From NCBI GenBank assembly GCA_949289565.1, contig CASEOO010000043.1, positions 1 to 64,000 of the forward strand: 64,000 bases of DNA, given 5' to 3'. The stretch comes from an uncultured Bacteroidales bacterium. GTDB lineage: Bacteria > Bacteroidota > Bacteroidia > Bacteroidales > UBA932. The notes beneath the pieces were generated by a model, which made no database searches, was not told the origin of the DNA, and saw only the letters and a list, made by a program, of their open reading frames with translations. Made by a program: the position numbers and the translations under genes. Every line of letters starts with the position of its first letter. Position 1 is the stretch's first letter. Positions 27,681 through 36,199 of the stretch are shown here, one piece after another.

Positions 27681-29996
27681 ATGAAACTGCAATTCAACAG
27701 TCTTATAAAATGCGCCGCCGCGCTTTTCTGCGGAGCCAGCCTTTTCGCCTGCACCGAACTGAGCGAACTGGAAGAGAGAGTCGACTCCCTCGACAGCAGA
27801 ATCACAGCACTTGAAACCCAGATTCCTGCCCTGCAGGGCAATATAGATGCCGTCCAGGCTATGTTCAACGAACAGATATTCATCACTTCCATCACGACCA
27901 ACGATGCCGGCGACGAGTACACTCTGACGATGTCCGACGGGAAAAATTATACAATCAAGCAGGGAAAGATAGGAAACACTCCGCAAATAGCCGTAGACGA
28001 GAACAATTACTGGATCGTCAGCTATGACAGTGGCGCCACTTTCTCAAGAATTAAGGGAACTGACGGGAAAGAGCTCACAGTGAAAGCCGCGCCTCAGTTC
28101 AGAGTGGACAGCGACGGGAACTGGGAAATAAGCGCTGACGGAACTAACTGGACCGATGCCGCTGACCCTGACGGAAATCCTGTAAAAGCCGTTGGAGAGG
28201 GCGGTGACTTCTTCCAGGACATAGCTTATGACGACGAGTCAGGAAAGCTCACCCTCACTCTTGGCGACGGGAAGGAATATACATTCACCGTCACTACAGA
28301 TTTCGTATGCCAGATCATAAATGACTTGAATCCTGTGGAATTCTCTCCAGGACAGACCAAGGAATTCGATGTCAAGCTCAGAGGCGTGCAGAGCATCTAT
28401 ATCACCAGGCCAGAAGGATGGGCAGTGAAACTGGAAGGTGACGAGGCCACAGACCCAGCGGCAGAAATCGTTGCCAAGCTGACTGTGACCGCACCTGCGG
28501 CCGCCGGCATCCAGACCAAGGTCAGCGCCGACACCGACAGAGACATCGTGCTCCATGCCACCGCCGCCTCCAGCGAACGGTCTATCTTCGCCAAAATGAG
28601 CGTAGCTGTCAAGGTGGATACAGCACCATCCGTAACAATTGAAGCGGCTGAAATCTCTGATGTCAGCATAATCTATACTGTCGAGAAGAATTCGCTGGCT
28701 ACTTCATGGAAATATATACATCAGCTCTCAAGCGATGAAGCCCCTGCAGCTGAAAGTGCAAACTGGACAGACGGGCCAGCAGATGGGAGACTCGAAATCA
28801 AAGATCTGGAAACCGAGACTGCTTATACACTTTATGTACTTCCAGTTGGAGCTGAAGGCAACGGAGCTATCGTGAAATATGGTGTCATCACTAAAGAAAC
28901 TCCTATCACCGACTACTACACATATTTCATGGCTGGAAATGACATAGAAATTGGAGGCAAAATTTATAATAAAAATCAGTTCACAGAAGAAGGCCAAATC
29001 CAAATTCTCAAGGAGACGGGTAAAGCTATTTATGATAACTCATCAAGTTACGGAAATGGCAAAATCATTTTCATAGATATAGAAAATCAGGTTGATCCTG
29101 TATCAATAGGAAATGCAGGGGACATAATAGTGATAGGAAATAATCCAGAGAACAAAACAAGAGTCATCCGTTCGGCTACTTACCTTCAGGATGCTGGCAA
29201 AAAACGACTGGTTCTGGCAAATCTGATTATTGATATCCCAAATGGCAAGGATAATAAGGGGGAGGCTGTAACAGATGGATTTGTAGCCGGTTCAGCATTC
29301 TCAGAGTTGACACTGGACAATTGCGACATTCTGATGAACAACACTAAGCCACTGATTGCAATAACAACCGATAACAAATCCATAAGCAACATAAATATAG
29401 TAAACTGCAAGATTCGCATGCCTAGCGGGAACTCAAACAGATATATTATATCTACAGCAAAAATCAACAACACTATAGAAAGTCTTAATTTCAAGAACAA
29501 TGTTGTATATTGCGATGATGGCATGGCCACGACATTCAGGCTCGTAAACAGTTCGAATGATCAGACTCAAACCACTATAAACAATATCGTCTTTGAAAGC
29601 AACACTTTATCGAACATATGCTACAACAATTCAGCAATGGTGATAGCTTTGGACATCAACCAGGCTACTGTTACCAAGAATCTTGTATACTTCGATACTG
29701 ACTCATGGTCCGGCATCACACAGCAATACCACTGCGCTCTCAGAGCATATGGAAACTATCCTGCTACCGCTAATTGTGTAGACAACATAGTATACTATGA
29801 CCAGACTGTTCCAACAGGTGTTGAAAAAGGTGGCAGATATTACTTCAGGATTTTCCAGAAAAGTGATTTCAAGCCTACAACAGGCAGCTCTGAAGAATTT
29901 GAATTAATATCTACCGATCCGTTTGCAAGCGGTGACATTGCAACATTCACTCCATCAAGTTCATACTCAAGCTACGGCTCAACTATCGGAAGATAG
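27681..29996 (+). CDS. DUF4988 lipoprotein with fibronectin-like and C-terminal beta-helix-like region
   Basis: 771 residues from MKLQFNSLIKCAAALFCGASLFAC, a lipoprotein signal; an ATG 12 bases earlier is less likely. Order: coiled coil (ELSELEERVDSLDSRITALE), DUF4988 module (about 50-215), Ig/fibronectin-like part (about 215-405, ending LYVLPVGAEG), then about 360 residues rich in Asn/Ile/Val with repeating turns (TLDNCDILMNN, INIVNCKIRM, SLNFKNNVVYC) that suggest a right-handed beta-helix. Base composition drops sharply at about 28.9 kb. The C-terminal half may bind or cleave glycan; no catalytic motif is assignable. It is followed by a strong terminator. Confidence 0.65.
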   Translation: MKLQFNSLIKCAAALFCGASLFACTELSELEERVDSLDSRITALETQIPALQGNIDAVQAMFNEQIFITSITTNDAGDEYTLTMSDGKNYTIKQGKIGNTPQIAVDENNYWIVSYDSGATFSRIKGTDGKELTVKAAPQFRVDSDGNWEISADGTNWTDAADPDGNPVKAVGEGGDFFQDIAYDDESGKLTLTLGDGKEYTFTVTTDFVCQIINDLNPVEFSPGQTKEFDVKLRGVQSIYITRPEGWAVKLEGDEATDPAAEIVAKLTVTAPAAAGIQTKVSADTDRDIVLHATAASSERSIFAKMSVAVKVDTAPSVTIEAAEISDVSIIYTVEKNSLATSWKYIHQLSSDEAPAAESANWTDGPADGRLEIKDLETETAYTLYVLPVGAEGNGAIVKYGVITKETPITDYYTYFMAGNDIEIGGKIYNKNQFTEEGQIQILKETGKAIYDNSSSYGNGKIIFIDIENQVDPVSIGNAGDIIVIGNNPENKTRVIRSATYLQDAGKKRLVLANLIIDIPNGKDNKGEAVTDGFVAGSAFSELTLDNCDILMNNTKPLIAITTDNKSISNINIVNCKIRMPSGNSNRYIISTAKINNTIESLNFKNNVVYCDDGMATTFRLVNSSNDQTQTTINNIVFESNTLSNICYNNSAMVIALDINQATVTKNLVYFDTDSWSGITQQYHCALRAYGNYPATANCVDNIVYYDQTVPTGVEKGGRYYFRIFQKSDFKPTTGSSEEFELISTDPFASGDIATFTPSSSYSSYGSTIGR

Positions 29997-30040
29997 CCAC
30001 CGGCATGCAGTGTAACTAACTACCCGCAGAGGGACACATT

Positions 30041-30080
30041 GCGAGGGACCACATCGACTGGCCCCTCGCTTTTTATTTTT
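30041..30080 (+). terminator. Terminator after the second DUF4988 gene
   Basis: GCGAGGG (30041-30047) pairs with CCCTCGC (30063-30069), followed by TTTTTATTTTT. A classical intrinsic terminator. The rest of 29997-30208 holds the next promoter and no gene. Confidence 0.9.
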
Positions 30081-30150
30081 ACTACGTTTTCGAGGCGATG
30101 CGGCTTTAGTCCGGCATGGTCATGTGCAGCAGCAAGCAAGACCACAGGTG

Positions 30151-30182
30151 TTTGATTTTAACAGAGATTTTACTTAAATTTG
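30151..30182 (+). promoter_or_regulatory. Promoter of the fimbrillin-like/DUF4955 gene
   Basis: TTTG (30151-30154), 20 bases, TAAATTTG (30175-30182), an exact consensus match 27 bases before the ATG. The gene is therefore its own transcription unit. Confidence 0.82.
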
Positions 30183-30208
30183 CTTGATATCAACTAATAA
30201 CCACGACT

Positions 30209-32737
30209 ATGAAAAGAATGGTAGCCTGCACCGTGCTATGTGCAGCACTGCTGGCGGCAGGAGGATGCCGCACAGAGGAAGAGCTGACACCCGGGAAAGA
30301 AAGGGCCGGGATGACTTTCACCTCCACCGCGGACCAGATACAAATCAAGACGACACTGCATGATGACATGAGAGTGACATGGTCATCCAGTGACCGTATC
30401 AGCGTGTTCGACGGGACATACAACAATGTCTTTTCGCTGAAGGACGGCGCCGGCGACACTTCCGCCACATTCGAAGGCGCGGCTATACCAGATGTATCAT
30501 ATACAGCGCTGTATCCATATTCAGAAAAAGCGGAATACATCGGAAACAAGATATGCTCCGAACTGCCGTCAGAGCAATTTACATCTCCGGCTGAAACGGG
30601 GACATTCAGTTCTATGCTGAATCCTGCCATAGCCATCGCCCCGTCAGGCAATACGCTGGAATTCAAAAACGTGGCCGGACTGATCAAAGTGGCCGTGACG
30701 AATCTTCCAGACGGGATGAAAGTCAAAAGCATCAATATCCGCGCTGACCAGAGCCTGTCCGGGCCATACACGGTCGACACATCCGCAGACGTGCTCAAAG
30801 CTGTTCCATCAGACGACGCGAAACTATATGACTTGAATCTGACTGGCAGAGAAGGAGTGCTTCTGGAAAATGAGGCGTACTATCTCGTGACGCTTCCAGG
30901 CGACTACACAGAAATGATGGTGACCATAATCATCTCAGACATAGAAGGGAAAAATTTAAAGCACATAAGGATGACAGCCACAGAGAATATCTCAGTGCCT
31001 GTCAATGGAGGTGTCGAACTGACAGCAGACGCATCAAAAGCCATCGACGGACTGCCTGAAACAGACATCTACCAGGATTTTCTGGACCAGAACATAAACA
31101 ATATCCTTCTGGATTTCTCATACGCCGGATATATGCATGGAGAGGCAGAGCCGCCGGCAGTAAACCTCCCTGCAAATCCTGAGAATCTCAGCAAAACAGA
31201 GGTAAACGGAATAGAATACACCATATATAACATCACTGCATATGGAGGAATACCGGATGACAATATAAGCGACAGGGAAGCATTCATAAAAATCCTGACA
31301 GAAATAACCGGAGGGGAAACGAATCCCGAAGGGGAGGCAAATCCTCTGCTGAATGTAAAAGGAGACCAGCTGACATTCTATCACACACCGGCAGCCAACG
31401 CCATCGTCTACTTCCCTGAAGGAGAATTCATCCTCCATACTGAAGAGGACAATGTCGCAAACGCCGAGGCCCCGGAAGGCGCCTACAGCTCATCAATGAT
31501 TATAAGATGCGGGAACTTCATCCTGAAAGGAGCCGGCAGGGACAAGACAAAAATCATTATGCAAGACCCCAACCTTCCAAGCTCCAATGATATGTATTCC
31601 TCCCCTGACATGATACAGCTGAAGCACAACACAGGTGTACAGTCCTCAACTATCCTGGCCACGGTGACAGGAGATTCAGAGAAAGGCAGTTTCTCGGTAA
31701 CGGCAAGCGGCATTGCAAACATAAAAGCCGGGGACTGGGTATGCCTGTATCTGAAAAACTCGTCACAGGATGTGGTGGAAGCCGAACTGGAGCCTTATGA
31801 AGCCGATCAATCATGGACGATAGCCTCAGCAAACGGCGGAGTCTCTGTGCAGGACCTGCACCAGGTGGCATCTGTCTCAGGAAGCACCATCACATTTAAA
31901 GAGCCGATAATGCACGATATCGATGCAGACTGGAACTGGACAGTCGTCAGATATCAGCATTATGAAAATGTCGGAGTGGAAGACCTCACGTTCACAGGAT
32001 ATGCCAAAGAAAATTTCAAACACCATGGCTCATGGGAAGATGACGGAGCATACAAGCCGCTGAGCATGACAAGGCTGACGAATTCATGGATCAGGAGGGT
32101 GAATTTTGAAAGCGTAAGCGAAGCCTGCTCTATAATCACCAGTGCAAATGTCTCGGCATACGACTGCCACATCACTGGAAACAGAGGCCATGCAGCTATC
32201 AGGTCGCAGGGCTCATCGAGAGTCTTCATCGGGGCCTGCACAGACAAATCCACAAACAACGGGGCGGAAGCAGGGCAATACCACTCTTTCGGAATTTCGA
32301 AAGAAAGCATGGGAGCTGTGCTGTGGAGAAACTATTGGGGCCCTGACTCTAACTTCGAAAGCCATGCGTCGCAGCCACGGGCATCGCTGTTCGACTGCTG
32401 CACAGGAGGATGGATGACATCCCGCGCAGGAGGAAATGCAAACGAGCTGCCGAACCATCTGGACGACTTGACTATATGGAACTTCAATGCCACAGCCAGC
32501 AATGTATCCGGGACATGGAAATGGTGGGCTGACGGCAATGTATGCAAGTTCCTGCCTCCTGTCATAGCAGGTTTCCACGGCACTTCAGTCGAATTCGACC
32601 AAAGCCAGGTGAAAGCTGACGCAAGCCACGGCACACCGGTTTCACCGGAATCTCTGTATGAGGCACAGCTGCAGAACAGACTGGGCTCTGTCCCTGGCTG
32701 GCTTGCAGGGCTGAAGGGAACGGCTGAAGCGAACTAG
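30209..32737 (+). CDS. Lipoprotein with fimbrillin-like N-terminus and DUF4955 beta-helix (possible PL29-type lyase)
   Basis: 842 residues; lipoprotein signal ends LAAGGC. Residues about 30-290 resemble the Mfa-like/fimbrillin-like domain (MRVTWSSSDRISVFDG, TYTALYPYSE-type segment). Residues about 300-830 look like a parallel beta-helix of DUF4955 type: IYNITAYGGIPDD, VYFPEGEFIL, FILKGAGRDKTKI, then repeated turns (VGVEDLTFTGY, SWIRRVNFESVSEACSI, VSAYDCHITGN) and GQYHSFGISKESMGAVLWRNYWGPDSNFESHAS. I recall DUF4955 as the region found in PL29 chondroitin lyases such as BT_3328; the locus supports this but the family link needs a search. It is alone behind a full promoter. Confidence 0.6.
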   Translation: MKRMVACTVLCAALLAAGGCRTEEELTPGKERAGMTFTSTADQIQIKTTLHDDMRVTWSSSDRISVFDGTYNNVFSLKDGAGDTSATFEGAAIPDVSYTALYPYSEKAEYIGNKICSELPSEQFTSPAETGTFSSMLNPAIAIAPSGNTLEFKNVAGLIKVAVTNLPDGMKVKSINIRADQSLSGPYTVDTSADVLKAVPSDDAKLYDLNLTGREGVLLENEAYYLVTLPGDYTEMMVTIIISDIEGKNLKHIRMTATENISVPVNGGVELTADASKAIDGLPETDIYQDFLDQNINNILLDFSYAGYMHGEAEPPAVNLPANPENLSKTEVNGIEYTIYNITAYGGIPDDNISDREAFIKILTEITGGETNPEGEANPLLNVKGDQLTFYHTPAANAIVYFPEGEFILHTEEDNVANAEAPEGAYSSSMIIRCGNFILKGAGRDKTKIIMQDPNLPSSNDMYSSPDMIQLKHNTGVQSSTILATVTGDSEKGSFSVTASGIANIKAGDWVCLYLKNSSQDVVEAELEPYEADQSWTIASANGGVSVQDLHQVASVSGSTITFKEPIMHDIDADWNWTVVRYQHYENVGVEDLTFTGYAKENFKHHGSWEDDGAYKPLSMTRLTNSWIRRVNFESVSEACSIITSANVSAYDCHITGNRGHAAIRSQGSSRVFIGACTDKSTNNGAEAGQYHSFGISKESMGAVLWRNYWGPDSNFESHASQPRASLFDCCTGGWMTSRAGGNANELPNHLDDLTIWNFNATASNVSGTWKWWADGNVCKFLPPVIAGFHGTSVEFDQSQVKADASHGTPVSPESLYEAQLQNRLGSVPGWLAGLKGTAEAN

Positions 32738-32756
32738 ACATAAGTTCGAAAACTTA

Positions 32757-32788
32757 TTGATTAATCAGAAAAAGATTCAGTATCTTTG
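32757..32788 (+). promoter_or_regulatory. tyrS promoter
   Basis: TTG (32757-32759), 21 bases, TATCTTTG (32781-32788). Just before it, ATAAGTT-CGAA-AACTTAT (32740-32757) is a perfect small hairpin that may end the preceding transcript. Confidence 0.75.
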
Positions 32789-32817
32789 CCAGTCAAAACT
32801 GAAACAGGAATAAGACG

Positions 32818-34107
32818 ATGAAGAATTTTGTTGAGGAACTCAGATGGAGAGGCATGATACAGGACATCATGCCTGGAACGGAAGAGAAACTGATGGAGGG
32901 ACCGACCGCAGCATATGTCGGCATCGACCCTACCGCTGACTCACTACACATAGGACATCTGGTGAGTGTGATGATACTGAAACACTTCCAGAAGTGCGGA
33001 CACAAGCCTTTCGCCCTCGTGGGAGGAGCTACGGGAATGATAGGCGACCCGTCCATGAAGTCTCAGGAGAGGAATCTGCTGGACGAAGAGACGCTGGCTC
33101 ACAATGTGGCCTGCATCAAGGCTCAGCTGTCCAGATTCCTGGATTTTGACTCGGACGCACCGAACAGAGCTGAAATGGTGAACAACTACGACTGGATGAA
33201 AGACTACTCTTTTCTGAATTTCGTCAGGGATATCGGAAAGCATATCACTGTGAACTACATGATGGCGAAGGACTCGGTGAAAAAACGCCTTTCTTCAGAG
33301 TCCAGAGAAGGCATGTCCTTCACTGAATTCTCGTATCAGCTGCTTCAGGGATACGATTTCCTGTATCTTTATGAGCACAAAGGATGCACTCTCCAGATGG
33401 GAGGAAGCGACCAGTGGGGAAACATCACCACAGGCTCAGAGCTGATACGCCGAATGCTGGGGAAAGAAGCCTACGCACTCACCTGCCCTCTCATCACCAA
33501 AGCTGACGGAGGCAAATTCGGAAAGACTGAAAAAGGAAACATATGGCTGGATGCCGACAGGACTTCGCCATACCAGTTCTATCAGTTCTGGCTCAATGTT
33601 TCAGATGAGGACGCCGCCAGATACATCAAGATTTTCACGATGCTAAGCAAGGAAGAAATAGAATCAGCCATAGCTGAACATGCACAGGCGCCGCACCTGA
33701 GGACTCTCCAGAAACTCCTCGCCAAGGAAATCACAGTGATGGTGCACGGCCAGCAAGAATACGAAAAAGCTGTAGAGGCATCGAACATGCTCTTCGGAAA
33801 TGCGACATCCGAAGCTCTCAAGCATCTGGACGAAAAGACTTTCCTGCAGGTATTCGACGGAGTGGCCACATTTGAGCTGGACAAGACGAAACTCCCGCTC
33901 AACATCATCGACCTGCTGGCAGTGGAGACTCAGGTGTTCCCGTCCAAAGGCGAGTGCAGAAAGATGATCCAGGCAGGAGGAGTAAGCATAAACAAGGACA
34001 AGGTGGCGGATATCAATGCTGAAATCAACGGCACACACCTCATAGGCGGCAAATATATCCTCGCCCAGAAAGGAAAAAAGAACTATTTCATCATCAAAAT
34101 ACGATAA
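32818..34107 (+). CDS. tyrS: Tyrosyl-tRNA synthetase
   Basis: 429 residues, normal bacterial TyrRS length. It charges tRNA-Tyr with tyrosine using ATP. The class I signatures are HIGH at residues 44-47 (DSLHIGHLV) and KFGKT in [11 protein letters not shown], with the tyrosine pocket seen in [32 protein letters not shown]-terminal S4 domain ([19 protein letters not shown]) binds the tRNA. Its last base is the first base of rbfA, so the two are translationally coupled. Confidence 0.98.
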   Translation: MKNFVEELRWRGMIQDIMPGTEEKLMEGPTAAYVGIDPTADSLHIGHLVSVMILKHFQKCGHKPFALVGGATGMIGDPSMKSQERNLLDEETLAHNVACIKAQLSRFLDFDSDAPNRAEMVNNYDWMKDYSFLNFVRDIGKHITVNYMMAKDSVKKRLSSESREGMSFTEFSYQLLQGYDFLYLYEHKGCTLQMGGSDQWGNITTGSELIRRMLGKEAYALTCPLITKADGGKFGKTEKGNIWLDADRTSPYQFYQFWLNVSDEDAARYIKIFTMLSKEEIESAIAEHAQAPHLRTLQKLLAKEITVMVHGQQEYEKAVEASNMLFGNATSEALKHLDEKTFLQVFDGVATFELDKTKLPLNIIDLLAVETQVFPSKGECRKMIQAGGVSINKDKVADINAEINGTHLIGGKYILAQKGKKNYFIIKIR

Positions 34108-34451
34108 TGGAAGAGAAGAATACCAGACAGCAGAAGGTAGCCAGGGAAATCCAGAGAAATTTCGCTGAAATTATCCGAGGAAAGGGCATGGCGGCGTTTG
34201 ACGGCGCCATGCTGACAATCAGCGAAGTGAGGATAAGCCCTGACTTGTCTTCAGCATATATTTACGTGAGCATATTCCCGTCTGAAAAGGCGGAAAAAGT
34301 GATGGCGTGTCTGAAAGAAAACACAAAAGCCCTGAGAGGCGAACTTGGAAACAGAGTGGGTAAACAGCTGAGAATCATTCCTGAAATATCGTTCTTCCAG
34401 GACACTTCACTGGACTATGCCGCCCATATAGAAGAACTACTGAAGAAATAA
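34107..34451 (+). CDS. rbfA: Ribosome-binding factor A
   Basis: 114 residues, typical length. RbfA binds the 30S subunit and helps mature the 5' end of 16S rRNA. The KH-like fold is indicated by RQQKVAREIQRNFAEII at the start, LTISEVRISPDLSSAYIYVSIF, and the end RIIPEISFFQDTSLDYAAHIEELL. The start overlaps the tyrS stop by one base (TAATG), and the next gene follows after 6 bases, forming one operon. Confidence 0.95.
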   Translation: MEEKNTRQQKVAREIQRNFAEIIRGKGMAAFDGAMLTISEVRISPDLSSAYIYVSIFPSEKAEKVMACLKENTKALRGELGNRVGKQLRIIPEISFFQDTSLDYAAHIEELLKK

Positions 34452-34457
34452 CATCAG

Positions 34458-35678
34458 ATGAACCTGCCGTTCTTTTTCGCATGGAGATACCTGTTTGCAA
34501 AGAAATCACACAATGTGATAAACATCATCTCTGCAATCAGCGCTGTCGGCATGGCGATAGGGACGGCGGCTCTGGTTATAATCTTGTCCATATACAACGG
34601 ATTTGACTCGCTGGTCAAATCAATGCTGAACGATTTTGACCCGGACATACTCATCACGCCTGCCGAAGGAAAAGCATTCGTGCCCGAAGGCCCTGTTTAT
34701 GACTGGATTTACGAGCAGGATATAGTGAAAAACATGTGCTGTGTCATCACTGAAAATGTTTTCATAAACTATGACGGCAGGCAAGGGATGGTGACAGCAA
34801 AAGGAGTGGACTGGGTCTACGAAGAAGAATCGCCAGTCCGGGACCATATCAGGGCAGGAGAATTCTCGCTGCACCGTGGAGATGTGCCGCTTGCCGTGGC
34901 AGGCGGCACACTTGCGTACAGGATGGGCATCAATCCACGCTTTCTCTCTCCCATCGAACTGTATTTCCCGTCTAGAGGCAGAAATCTGTCCCTGACCAAC
35001 CCTCTGGCCTCGATAGAATCAGTAAATGTATGGCCATCCGGCATTTTCTCAATAAGCAGCGAAATCGACGACAGATATATCATCGTCCCGATAGACGTCA
35101 TGAAAGAGCTGCTGGAATATGAAAATGAAGTGACTGGCGTAGAGCTGAGGCTGGCAGATGGGCATTCGCAAAAGGACGTCAAGACGCTGGTGAAAGAGAT
35201 TTCGGAAAGACTTGGACCTGAATACGTAGTGAGCGACAGGTTTGCTCAAAACAAGGCTCTCTATAAAATGATGAAATACGAAAAGCTGTCGATATTCTCG
35301 ATACTTATTTTCATGGTCATCATCATAGCATTCAACATATTCGGATCTCTGACTATGCTCATCATCGAAAAAAGCGACGACATCGGCACGCTTATGAGCA
35401 TGGGGATGAGAGAAAGCATGGTCAAAAGAATCTTCGTGCTGGAAGGATGGATGATTTCCCTTCTGGGCCTGGCGGCAGGACTGGCGCTCGGCATAGCTAT
35501 ATCTCTGCTTCAGATGCATTTCGGATTTGTAAAAATGCCTGGAAACTTTGTAGTCCAGGCATATCCGGTGATATTGTCAGCGAGCGACGTCATCATCACT
35601 GCGGCAAGTGTGGCGGCAGTAGGATGGATTATCGCCAAGCTTCCAGTAGAAATAATGGCTAAAAAGAACCGCTGTTAG
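34458..35678 (+). CDS. FtsX-type permease, LolC/LolE-like
   Basis: 406 residues. A transmembrane segment follows the opening FAWRYLFAKKSHNVINIISAIS, typical of LolC/E permeases, then a large periplasmic domain and three C-terminal membrane segments (about residues 270-400). These proteins work with the ATPase LolD to release lipoproteins from the inner membrane. No ATPase gene is adjacent. A second, divergent member (57802-58974) lies elsewhere in the window, and the two may form the heterodimer. The stop overlaps the stop of the convergent PepSY-like gene by four bases. Confidence 0.88.
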   Translation: MNLPFFFAWRYLFAKKSHNVINIISAISAVGMAIGTAALVIILSIYNGFDSLVKSMLNDFDPDILITPAEGKAFVPEGPVYDWIYEQDIVKNMCCVITENVFINYDGRQGMVTAKGVDWVYEEESPVRDHIRAGEFSLHRGDVPLAVAGGTLAYRMGINPRFLSPIELYFPSRGRNLSLTNPLASIESVNVWPSGIFSISSEIDDRYIIVPIDVMKELLEYENEVTGVELRLADGHSQKDVKTLVKEISERLGPEYVVSDRFAQNKALYKMMKYEKLSIFSILIFMVIIIAFNIFGSLTMLIIEKSDDIGTLMSMGMRESMVKRIFVLEGWMISLLGLAAGLALGIAISLLQMHFGFVKMPGNFVVQAYPVILSASDVIITAASVAAVGWIIAKLPVEIMAKKNRC

Positions 35679-36112
35679 TCATCTATGTCTATGATATTGA
35701 AATTCATGTCGAAAGTCAGTTCGAGCCTGTTCGTCAGCTTCACCTCCCAGTCTCTGTAGCCCTTCTCGATCTTCACGAACTTCGCGTCAGGAAAATTCTG
35801 TTTCACGTATGAGCGGATCTGCTCCGGCACCAAGTTCTCGTTCAGTGTAGAATAGCGGCAGTCCACCTCTTTCCATTCTCCCTGGCCGGTGAATTCCACC
35901 TTGGTTCCCTGGGCGAACACCACCTCGTATGAAAGCTCCATGAAATCCGCCTCTTCTTTCACATAGGAGACTTTTTCAGCAGGGAAATACTTTTTCACGA
36001 ACTCCTGCGCCTTGGCCGGAAGATTTTCATAAGGGACAATACGGTCATTGTCTGCGCTGGCGACACCAGCAAACATCATCATAGCCGCGAAAACAAACAA
36101 AATCTTTTTCAT
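35675..36112 (-). CDS. Periplasmic PepSY-like (DUF2874-type) protein
   Basis: 145 residues with a signal peptide (FVFAAMMMFAGVASA). Two tandem PepSY-like units are visible: LPAKAQEFVKKYFPAEKVSYVK...VEFTGQGEW, and VPEQIRSYVKQNFPDAKFVKIEKG...LELTFDMNF. Such small proteins often lie next to two-component systems in Bacteroidota. Here it follows a response regulator and kinase on the same strand, 87 bases after the kinase. A near-consensus CACCTTTG at 36170-36163 could be its own -7 box. Function is unknown; a sensor-modulating role is inference. Confidence 0.8.
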   Translation of the reverse strand: MKKILFVFAAMMMFAGVASADNDRIVPYENLPAKAQEFVKKYFPAEKVSYVKEEADFMELSYEVVFAQGTKVEFTGQGEWKEVDCRYSTLNENLVPEQIRSYVKQNFPDAKFVKIEKGYRDWEVKLTNRLELTFDMNFNIIDIDD

Positions 36113-36199
36113 ATCTCAGAAATTTAAAAGGTTAATATTAATCGTTCTGTAATTTTCTGAGACAAAGGTGAGGAGAGATTCTGAAATGAATTTGAAATA

